Source: Bog-375 sp049587755 (GTDB lineage: Bacteria > Acidobacteriota > Terriglobia > Bryobacterales > Bryobacteraceae). Taken from it: DNA of 64,000 bases. Both the position numbers and the translations under genes were made by a program. This document shows, one piece after another, positions 54,801 through 61,784 of this stretch. Position 1 is the stretch's first letter. The number at the start of each line of letters is the position of its first letter. Under the pieces are notes generated by a model. It was not told where the DNA came from, did not search any database, and was given only the letters and a program-made list of their open reading frames with translations. The stretch lies in assembly GCA_049587755.1 (NCBI GenBank), contig JBAVEN010000065.1:1-64000 (forward strand). Direction: 5' to 3'.

Positions 54801-55384
54801 AAGCCTTCGATGTACACCTCGTTCTGATAGGTCTGGCCGCCGTTGAAGGAGCCGGTAGACGGACCGGCCGTCTGCGTGCTGTAGTTATCGACGCCGCTGG
54901 CCAGGCCGGCAAACGCCGAGGGGTCCCTGGCAGACGCATTCATCGCCAGCGGAAGGGCATCGTAAACCTCGTTCTCGATTGACGAACCCAGCACGGCGTC
55001 CTCCGCCTTCAGCAGTGTCGGCTGCTCCTCCACCGTGATCGACTGAGTGGACATGCCGATCTTCAATTTGGGATTCACGGGAACGACAGCCAGCGCATCC
55101 ACGATCACGTGCGGCTGCGTTAGAGTCTCGAAGCCTGTAGCCTTGACTGTTACGGTGTATTCGCCGGCACTGAGCAGAGGGAGCACGAAGAAACCGGCTT
55201 CCGTGGTCTTACGAATGGTGACAACTCTGGTTGCGACGTTGGTGGCGGTGACGGTGGCGTCAGCCACGACCGCGCCCAATGGATCCGTGACCGTGCCTTC
55301 GATGGAACCGGTTCCGCCCACCTGGCCGAGTGCGCTTACGACTAACAAAAGCGCTCCTAACAAGCAGTATGAAAATCTTCGCAT
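51860..55384 (-). CDS. TonB-dependent receptor-like protein with carboxypeptidase-regulatory domain
   Basis: From the ATG at 55384, with GGGGAG 7 bases upstream, the product is about 1174 residues. It has a signal peptide (FSYCLLGALLLVVSALGQ), a carboxypeptidase-regulatory-like domain (GSIEGTVTDPLGAVVADATV), a plug-like region (YQNEVYIEGLPLTSAGTESD) and a large barrel ending LQFSARLSF. It probably binds or imports a polysaccharide fragment. It is divergent from the sensor-kinase gene and precedes the GH2 gene, so together they resemble a polysaccharide-use module. The frame is open to 55432 without added homology. Confidence 0.88.
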   Translation of the reverse strand: MRRFSYCLLGALLLVVSALGQVGGTGSIEGTVTDPLGAVVADATVTATNVATRVVTIRKTTEAGFFVLPLLSAGEYTVTVKATGFETLTQPHVIVDALAVVPVNPKLKIGMSTQSITVEEQPTLLKAEDAVLGSSIENEVYDALPLAMNASARDPSAFAGLASGVDNYSTQTAGPSTGSFNGGQTYQNEVYIEGLPLTSAGTESDTRNLAFGVSVEAVDQFQVETAGAKAMYEGQGVSNYVLKSGTNQFHGGVFEYFRNTDFDARGFFAVTTPIEHQNEFGATLGGPIKKNNLFFFVNYDGYRYLSATAPGYQSIPTTAERAGDFSAFPILIYDPTSATGTNPRTPFPNNMIPTSRISSVSNSFQSYLPAPTNGNITNNYLATLPNKVNNDSTTDKIDYSLSDKNRLFAFFSIGKYANPIVGSLTPISTSTLPVPYTDGRGVIEYATMAQFHDSYIISPSMVNQVTVGLSRLFIPLTSNTYGGGYPGKAGLTDLPGGVAGSGFPDITFNGNDVPVSWDGTNSHAYNEAQNTIGAQDSVLWTHGRHNVMVGFQWQTLQDNENTPLTGTQAGFTFATAETENFTSSGSPISTTGLGYASYLLGAVDGSTVTQNAVAETGGRYKTYAWYVQDDFKVNSRLTVNVGLRWNIWSPFTEVNNVMSFFNPTLANPLAGGIPGALEFVGNGTDSCGCKTPVQQHDINPGPRVGLAYLLGQKTVVRAGYSIFYAHAGGVGGRTNGRQGLSQAGFNETASLSSVATGQPAFNWNSGYPGNPLSPPFFNPSYGTGYVTAASATAVGDLWAGPSTAQTMPYSYPGLSGKPPYYEDWSFNIQHSFTPNLVFSVAYAGTDGHWLPGALVPGALTNNQIPIQYLSLGSLLTSTLNAANLAKAQALFPNIQIPFSNFTGTIAQAIKPFPQYTTVQSPWLDLGNSTYNALQVTLNKRLAHGLTFMVNYAFSKELDDLVGSLRDPTKLFLEKGPGTIDHTHVATGTMVYQLPFGAGHKLSGGNTVVNSIIGHWQVSTLFTFATGAPMTITGTCTGGGVIDAACYPNYSAAFASGGDVWQNGTPGSGGANIATTSYLNKAAFVDPTAYTAGDIARSAPLKLFAPHNADVDVSLRRELPIREQVKLSFQADAFNVNNAVHFAAPGLGIDSASFGIFSSMANQPRKLQFSARLSF

Positions 55385-55562
55385 GGCTAATCTCCCCTTA
55401 CTCACATTGGCTCGCGCGAACCTGGTGCGCATCGGTCGCGGCGGGGCATGTAACTCCTGAAAACGCTCCCCGTCTAATCGCGATGATTCTTAAAAGCGAG
55501 CCTACGGCATCTTAAGATACATCGGGCCGAATGTCATTAAGCCAGTTGTCGTACCCGTGATT

Positions 55563-55602
55563 ATGCGAAGCGCGTATTAGTGCCTATGCTTTTCGCATAG
55601 GT
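55563..55602. promoter_or_regulatory. Inverted repeats in the divergent receptor/sensor-kinase promoter region
   Basis: Bases 55584-55590 and 55596-55602 form a 7-bp inverted repeat with a 5-base spacer. TATGCGAA at 55563-55570 is the reverse complement of TTCGCATA at 55593-55600. They lie about 50 bp upstream of the sensor-kinase ATG, and about 180 bp upstream of the receptor gene. They are candidate sites for the NarL-type regulator encoded downstream. The remaining 55385-55650 gap holds no gene. Confidence 0.5.
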
Positions 55603-55650
55603 TATCGCGAGGCGGCCGATGGTGATACTCTGAGGGACGCGGACCTCGTT

Positions 55651-58647
55651 ATGCTAACGCCATCTCCTCTCGCCTGCAAACGACGCGCTCCGACGATCGT
55701 TGGAGTCCTATGCATGGCGGCGCCGGCATTGGCTGCACTCATGGGGCCGTTGGTGCGCGCAGCGAGCCCCGGATTCCCACCGGGAGAACCCACCTATGGC
55801 GTAGATGTCTGGCGCGAGCCGGAGGGCCTTCCGCAGTCCAGGGTTCGCGCCATTGTGCAGACTCGCGACGGTTACATCTGGTTGGGCACCGATGGCGGCG
55901 CCGTACGCTTCAACGGGGCCAGTTTCAAGGCCTTCACGGTGCAGACCGGAGATCTGCGAGACAACGAAGTCTGGGCGCTGCAGGAAGACGACGAGCATGC
56001 GCTCTGGATCGGTACCTATGGAGGCGGCCTCACTCGCTTCAAAGATGGCCGCTTCAAAACCTTTACGACCTCCGACGGCCTGCCTGGCGATGTCGTCACT
56101 CGCATCGAAAAGGACTCGTCCGGCGATCTCTGGATCGCGACGTCGAGCGGATTCGGCCGCTATTCGCACGGCCATTTCACGCGCGTGGAAGCTCCCGGCA
56201 GACCCGCCGGGTCCGGGAGTGACTCCATCTGCGCGCGATCTCCCGGAAGCGCATTCGTATCCACGGGGACTCAGATCTTTCATTTTTCGGACGGGCGCTT
56301 TGAACCGGTCCAGGGACTCGTTCGGAAAGGCGACGGATCGATTTACAGACTGACCTGCGCAGCCGATGGTTCCGTATGGGTCGGATTCAGCGACGGCGCG
56401 ATTAAGCACTGGAAGGACGGCAGGGCCGATACTTTTGCGCCTCCACCGGGCCGAGTCACACAGGTTACGCTGCTCTACGAGGACCCCAGGCGAGGCGTCT
56501 GGGCGGCTCTGGGGCGGACGATTTACCAATTGCGGAGCGGGCGGTTCGAACGTCTACCCTTGGCGGACGAGAGGATGGACCTTGGCGCAGTGTACAGCAT
56601 GTATGTCGATCGCGAAGGCAGCATCTGGATGGGGCTCCAATCGAATGGACTGGCTCGTCTCCGCGTGAAGCAGATCCTGACCCTGGCCTCTCCGGAAGGC
56701 TTGCCCGACGATATTGCGCGCTGCGTCTTCCAGGATAGGCATGGCAATGTCTGGGTCGGAACATCCGGCGGTTTCGGCCGGTATCGCGCGGGAAAGCTTC
56801 TCTCGTACACCAGCCTTCCGGAAGGGTTTTCGGGACCGGTCCGATCATTCGCGGAAGACCCGCAAGGCCGGCTCTGGGTCGCAGCCGGCAGGGACCTGCT
56901 GCTGCTGGACCAAGGCCGGCTGAGCGCCTTCCCCGGATGGCGCCCGTCTTCCTTAATCACAGTGATTTACAGAGATTCCCTGAGCGGAATGTGGGTCGGC
57001 TCCGACTGGGATGGCTTCTACCAGTGGACCGGTGAGGCTTTTAAGAATTACCGTAGCGCGGACGGACTGTGCGGGAATCGCGTGCGTGCGATGTTGCGCG
57101 ATCGTCAGGGCGCACTGTGGATCAGCGCAGTCGGGGCCGGCGTAAGCCGATTTGTTCAGGGAAGATTTACCAATTATGGGACCGGTGAAGGCCTGGCTGG
57201 AAGTCGTGTTTATGCCATTCACGAAGATGAGGAGGGAGCATTATGGTTCTGCACGCGCGCCGGGCTCACCCGGCTCAAGGATGGTAAGTTCTTTTCCTAC
57301 ACTTCGACCTCAGGCCTGCCGGTCGATTTTGTCTATTCCATTTTGGATGACGGGCTGGGCAACTTCTGGTTTAGCTCAGCCCAGGGACTCTTTAAGGTGA
57401 GTAAAGCCGAACTGGCTAATATTGCCGCCGGGCGCGCTAACAGAGTGAACCCCGTTAGTTATGGCGTGCGGGATGGCATGAAGACGCGTGCCTGCAATGT
57501 CGGCAACCAACCTGTGGCATGGAAGACCACCGACGGCCTGCTGTTATTCAGTTCGTTGAAAGGCGTGGTGGTGGTAGCGCCCAGCCGCCTGACTTCCAGT
57601 TCCTATGCCCCACCCGTACATATCGAAAGCGTCACCGTGAACCGCCGCAAGCAGCAACTCGACCGTGAACCCAGTTTGCCCGTTGGCGCCGGAGAGGTTC
57701 AGATCGACTACGCGGCGCTGAGCTATCTGAATCTGGAAAAGGTCCGGTATAAGTACATGCTCACGGGGTTCGACGCCGATTGGGTGGACGCCGGCGACAG
57801 ACGTTTTGCCTATTACGCGAATCTTCCTCCGGGCACCTACCGTTTCCATGTGATCGCTGGCAGCGTGGAAGGGCAGTGGAATGAGGAGGGAGCTTATTTT
57901 GGATTCCGCTTGCAGCCGCGCTTCTATCAAACATGGCTGTTCTGGGGCGCTGTCGCCTCAGCGGTATCGTTGATCGCTTGGCTGTTCCACGGGCTGCGGC
58001 TGCGTGAGCTCCAAGCCAGGTATTCGGCGGTCTTGGCCGAGCGCTACCGGATTTCGCAAGACATTCACGATACGTTCGCCCAGAACCTGGCCGGTATTGC
58101 GCTGCAGCTCGATTCGGTCAGTATGCAGTTGGAGGAGATCCCTCCCGGAGTGCGGGCCCGGCTGGACGCAGCCTGCAACCTGACTCGTTATAGCTTGGCG
58201 GAAGCCCGGCGGACCCTGACCGATCTGCGCTCCGATGATCTCGAAAGCAGGGAACTGACGATTGAGCTGCCCGAGATCGCGAAGCGCCTAGCGGACGGCT
58301 CCGCCATCCGGACCGCCGTGCACGTGGCTGGTACGCCGCGATGGCTTGGGCCGGTAACGCGCAAGACTCTGATCCGCATTTTTCAGGAGGCCATGGCGAA
58401 TGCCTTGAAACATTCCCATGCCGACAGTATCGACGTCCAGCTACGCTACGAGGAAGCGGGTCTGGTGCTGGCAGTGAAGGACAATGGCCGAGGCTTCGAC
58501 GCGGAACGCGCGACTCCCCTGACCGTTGGGCACTACGGACTGACCGGTATGCGCGAGCGAGCCGAGAGGATCGGCGGGCACATGGCATTGACCAGCGCGC
58601 CCGGCGCAGGCACAGAATTGGTGGTTTTCCTACCGTTCGTCGAGTAG
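55651..58647 (+). CDS. Two-component sensor kinase with Reg_prop/Y_Y_Y periplasmic domain
   Basis: The 998-residue protein has an export signal (CMAAPALAALMGPLVRAA), about a dozen Reg_prop propeller repeats (VQTRDGYIWLGTDGGAVRFN and similar), a Y_Y_Y domain (DYAALSYLNLEKVRYKYMLT), a membrane helix (LFWGAVASAVSLIAWLF) and a HisKA_3 transmitter with His806 in RISQDIHDTFAQNLAGIALQ plus an ATPase domain (VLAVKDNGRGFD). In Bacteroidetes such sensors detect polysaccharide products. A NarL-type regulator follows after 24 bp. It is divergent from the receptor gene, fitting regulation of the receptor and GH2 genes. Confidence 0.92.
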   Translation: MLTPSPLACKRRAPTIVGVLCMAAPALAALMGPLVRAASPGFPPGEPTYGVDVWREPEGLPQSRVRAIVQTRDGYIWLGTDGGAVRFNGASFKAFTVQTGDLRDNEVWALQEDDEHALWIGTYGGGLTRFKDGRFKTFTTSDGLPGDVVTRIEKDSSGDLWIATSSGFGRYSHGHFTRVEAPGRPAGSGSDSICARSPGSAFVSTGTQIFHFSDGRFEPVQGLVRKGDGSIYRLTCAADGSVWVGFSDGAIKHWKDGRADTFAPPPGRVTQVTLLYEDPRRGVWAALGRTIYQLRSGRFERLPLADERMDLGAVYSMYVDREGSIWMGLQSNGLARLRVKQILTLASPEGLPDDIARCVFQDRHGNVWVGTSGGFGRYRAGKLLSYTSLPEGFSGPVRSFAEDPQGRLWVAAGRDLLLLDQGRLSAFPGWRPSSLITVIYRDSLSGMWVGSDWDGFYQWTGEAFKNYRSADGLCGNRVRAMLRDRQGALWISAVGAGVSRFVQGRFTNYGTGEGLAGSRVYAIHEDEEGALWFCTRAGLTRLKDGKFFSYTSTSGLPVDFVYSILDDGLGNFWFSSAQGLFKVSKAELANIAAGRANRVNPVSYGVRDGMKTRACNVGNQPVAWKTTDGLLLFSSLKGVVVVAPSRLTSSSYAPPVHIESVTVNRRKQQLDREPSLPVGAGEVQIDYAALSYLNLEKVRYKYMLTGFDADWVDAGDRRFAYYANLPPGTYRFHVIAGSVEGQWNEEGAYFGFRLQPRFYQTWLFWGAVASAVSLIAWLFHGLRLRELQARYSAVLAERYRISQDIHDTFAQNLAGIALQLDSVSMQLEEIPPGVRARLDAACNLTRYSLAEARRTLTDLRSDDLESRELTIELPEIAKRLADGSAIRTAVHVAGTPRWLGPVTRKTLIRIFQEAMANALKHSHADSIDVQLRYEEAGLVLAVKDNGRGFDAERATPLTVGHYGLTGMRERAERIGGHMALTSAPGAGTELVVFLPFVE

Positions 58648-58671
58648 CGGCGGCACGGAGGGCACAGACTT

Positions 58672-59304
58672 ATGAGTGACTCATCGCAGATTCGCATCAT
58701 GATCGTGGAAGACCATTTCGTTGTGCGCGAGGGGCTGAAATCGATCATCAACAGCCAGAAGGACATGGTCGCCGTCGCCGAAGCCGGCAACGGCACGCAG
58801 GCGCTGGAGGCGTTTGAACAACACCGGCCCGACGTCACACTGATGGACGTGAGGATCCCCGGTTTGAATGGAATCGACGCGATCAGCGGCATCGTCGACA
58901 GATTCCCGAACGCCCACATCATTGTGCTGTCCAGCTACGGGGGCGACGAGAACATCTTTCGCGCCTTCCAGGCGGGAGCCATGGCCTATTTTCTCAAGGA
59001 CATCAAAGGCCAGGACCTGGTCGACGCGATTCGCGCCGTGCATGCGGGGCAGCGGGTGGTGCCGCAGGAGATCGCGTCGCAACTCGCCGGGCGAGTTCCT
59101 CTCACAGGTTTGAGCCCGCGTGAAATGGAGATCCTGACTCTCGTCGCGAAGGGTAAGTCCAACAAGGAAATCGGCGCGAAACTCAGCATCAGCGAGGGCA
59201 CCGTCCGGGTGCACGCCAGCAATCTGCTGACGAAGCTCCATTGCACCGGCCGGGCCCAGGCGGTCTCTGAAGCGATCCGCCGCGGCATCATCGAAGTGGA
59301 GTGA
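58672..59304 (+). CDS. NarL/LuxR-family response regulator
   Basis: The 210-residue protein has a receiver (IMIVEDHFVVREGLKSII, phospho-acceptor Asp59 in TLMDVRIPGLNG, VLSSYGGDE, FLKDIKG) and a C-terminal LuxR-type HTH (LSPREMEILTLVAKGKSNKE then IGAKLSISEGTVRVHASNLL). It is the partner of the HisKA_3 kinase encoded 24 bp upstream and likely controls the receptor/GH2 genes. Confidence 0.94.
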   Translation: MSDSSQIRIMIVEDHFVVREGLKSIINSQKDMVAVAEAGNGTQALEAFEQHRPDVTLMDVRIPGLNGIDAISGIVDRFPNAHIIVLSSYGGDENIFRAFQAGAMAYFLKDIKGQDLVDAIRAVHAGQRVVPQEIASQLAGRVPLTGLSPREMEILTLVAKGKSNKEIGAKLSISEGTVRVHASNLLTKLHCTGRAQAVSEAIRRGIIEVE

Positions 59305-59530
59305 TGCCTGCATTTCCTTTTTCGCCGCGCTGTCTCCCTGAAAGTCCACAATCCCGTATGGACCGGAAATTGGATCTGCTTGAATCTGCCAGGGGATCTC
59401 CGTGTGCTCAATACTGGCGATAATGAATCGACGGGATGTCGAGACTCTTGGATCCCTTCCGATTCGTTCCGATCGCCGTCGCAGAACGGATGATCCAACG
59501 TTAGTTGCAGGCCGTCGATTAGCTGCGCGA

Positions 59531-59719
59531 GGGGACTGCGTGCTTCGGGAACAACTCGGCGCTCGGCGCCTCCGCCTCACTGATGACCAGCGTCGACGCC
59601 TAGCCGCGAAGGCCAAGGGACTGGGAAGATCCTGACAGAGGTGGCCACCATCGTCACGCCCGAAACCTTGCTCGCCTGGCGCCGGAGGTTGATAGCCGAG
59701 AAGTGCGATGGCAGTGCGA
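59531..59719 (+). pseudogene. Transposase N-terminal remnant
   Basis: A fragment in one frame reads LREQLGARRLRLTDDQRRRL then AAKAKGLGR; it shifts by one base into TEVATIVTPETLLAWRRRLI and AEKCDG. Together these resemble the N-terminal portion of integrase-type transposases of Acidobacteria. The sequence then loses resemblance. No terminal repeats were identified. It shows past insertion-sequence activity in the island. 59305-59530 holds nothing else I recognise. Confidence 0.5.
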
Positions 59720-60362
59720 GGTTCTCCGGGTGGAGAGCTGCTTGCGATTTGAAGGCCGCCGAAACAACGGCGGCGAACACGTAAAGCGCGCTGACCGCCG
59801 GACGGAGGGTTGGACGAGTGCACGCAAACTCCGTATTGCCATTCAGATCGATATTTGCGACAGGCACAGTCCTTTTTCGTGGAAATGCCCCCAACTTCGA
59901 AGAGGATGAGCCGGAGGACTATGAAGCGGCTGCCAGGCGAACGGAGCGGTTCCGGACTGTGGAGGGACGGCCATTCCAGTCCGGCAGGAGCATCTCGCGG
60001 GCGTCCGTGCGCACCAGCGGCATTCCGCGCCGGCGGCAGCATGCGAGACAGTCGCCAGGCAGCACCGTGCCGCGGCGCCAGATCTGACTCTCGGCAACAT
60101 CATGTATTCAGACTCTGTGGCCGCCGTCAGTTCATTCGGCTGGAAGTCGTTGTTTTTCGGGACCGGTTCGCGGCGAGGTTATGCCTCCAACGGCAATTTT
60201 ATGAGTTCTGTCGCATGGGGTGTGCTTGTTCCTGAACGACGTGCCGCGCCAGAGAGTTGGGCAGCGCGGCAATGTCGACCGTTATGTCCGATCCGAATGC
60301 CAAAGTCCGGGGCTGGACGTCAGGTCAGTAAAGGCTTGAATGCTCAGGTGGTTACGGTGAGG
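59720..60362. other. Gene-poor stretch at the right end of the island
   Basis: Short open frames occur on both strands, but none has a recognisable domain, signal peptide or good ribosome site. It is probably decayed sequence between the transposase relic and the tRNA gene. Confidence 0.5.
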
Positions 60363-60386
60363 CCGTTACTGCGATTACTGCGTTAA
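60363..60386 (-). repeat. Right copy of 24-bp island inverted repeat
   Basis: Exact reverse complement of 47351-47374. It lies about 45 bp from the 3' end of the intact tRNA-Gly gene, just inside the island edge. Confidence 0.7.
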
Positions 60387-60431
60387 GGCCCGGTGCAGGG
60401 GCGGCCGCTTCGCCCTAACTTATTGAAAACA

Positions 60432-60506
<75 letters not shown>

Positions 60507-60767
60507 TTGCCTTACTTATCAGCTAGTTAGGCCGGTTACAAAGGGCTTCGGCACTTTCAGCAAGTCTCCGGAATCCCTCTCTCTCAATGCTACCTGTTTT
60601 GACCCGAAGATGCTCTCGCTCCCAGGATGCCCATGCGCGTCCAGCACCGTTTCAGCCACACTATAGCACAGCAAGGCCAAATCTGAGGTCGTCTCCCTCC
60701 CCCGATTCGCCCTCTTTGTCGCTCACACTCGTTCGCCCGTTCTCCGCCCAAGGTACAATGCGTTTTC

Positions 60768-61673
60768 ATGCAGCAGCGTTCTCAGTTTCGCAACCGGGCG
60801 GAATATGCGCTTGCGCTGGCGGTTTTGAAGTCGCTCGAATTGACGCCGCTTACGGCGGCCCACGCACTCGGGCGCTTTTACACGCGGCTGCTGGATCGCG
60901 CCACTCCCCGTTTGCGCCGCGTCGCCGAGCGGAACCTGGTGCTGGCCTTGCCGGAACTGGACGCGGCCGGGCGGCGCGCCATCGTCGACGGCGTGTTCCG
61001 CTCCATCGCGCGGTTGCTGGTCAGCATTGCCAGGTTTCCCTCCATCGGAACTCACAACCTGGACCGCTGGATCCGCTTCGAAGGCACCGAGCACGTTGAT
61101 GCCGCCCTCCGCCAGGGCCGCGGCGTGCTGTTCGCCACGGCTCACCTGGGCAACTGGGAGCTGAGCGCGTTCGCGCACGGGTTGGCCTCCGGACCCATGA
61201 GCGTGCTGGTGCGCCCGCTCGACAATCCGCTGATCGACCGCCTCGTTGAGCGCCGCCGGGGCCTTTCCGGCAATCGCGTGATTTTCAAAAAGGATTTCGC
61301 GCGCTCGATCCTGAAAGCACTCGCCGCCAACGACAAGGTCGGCATCCTGATCGACCAAAACGCCGCGCTCGATTCCGGTGTGTTCGTCGATTTCTTCGGT
61401 GTGCCCGCCTCTGCCGGCACCGGCTTCGCCAAAATCGCCGCGCACAGCGGTGCGGCCGTAATTCCTGCCTATGCGCTGTGGGTGGAAGAAGAGGGCCGCT
61501 ATCTGCTCCAGTTCAATCCGCCGGTGGATATCACTGGCGATGCCGCGCGCGACACCGCGTTGCTTCACGCCGGCCTCGAAGCCGCCATCCGTGCCAACCC
61601 CGATCAATGGTTATGGATCCACCGCCGCTGGAAGACCCGCCCCCCGGGAGAGCCGTCGCTGTACGAAGGGTGA
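60768..61673 (+). CDS. Lipid A-type lysophospholipid acyltransferase (LpxL/HtrB-like)
   Basis: The 301-residue product resembles the LpxL/LpxM (HtrB) acyltransferases: an N-terminal hydrophobic region, then FATAHLGNWELSAF with the catalytic H-x4-E motif (H127-type), DFFGVPASAGTGFAKIA, and the C-terminal NPDQWLWIHRRWKTRPPGE, which is typical of the family. It transfers acyl chains to lipid A or a similar lipid at the inner membrane. It lies 262 bp beyond the tRNA gene, outside the island. Confidence 0.88.
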   Translation: MQQRSQFRNRAEYALALAVLKSLELTPLTAAHALGRFYTRLLDRATPRLRRVAERNLVLALPELDAAGRRAIVDGVFRSIARLLVSIARFPSIGTHNLDRWIRFEGTEHVDAALRQGRGVLFATAHLGNWELSAFAHGLASGPMSVLVRPLDNPLIDRLVERRRGLSGNRVIFKKDFARSILKALAANDKVGILIDQNAALDSGVFVDFFGVPASAGTGFAKIAAHSGAAVIPAYALWVEEEGRYLLQFNPPVDITGDAARDTALLHAGLEAAIRANPDQWLWIHRRWKTRPPGEPSLYEG

Positions 61674-61784
61674 CGGCAAGGGCCAGCTTTCCCGATTTTG
61701 GCGACTATTCGTCCCCATAAGACCAGCATTGCCGGGTGTCTGACGCAGTGCTACCCTGTGTCAGGCTTCGGAACGGGAGTAGGA

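Noticed and set aside
59720..60362. Small open frames near the tRNA as cargo genes
   Set aside because: No motifs, poor ribosome sites and conflicting frames on both strands.
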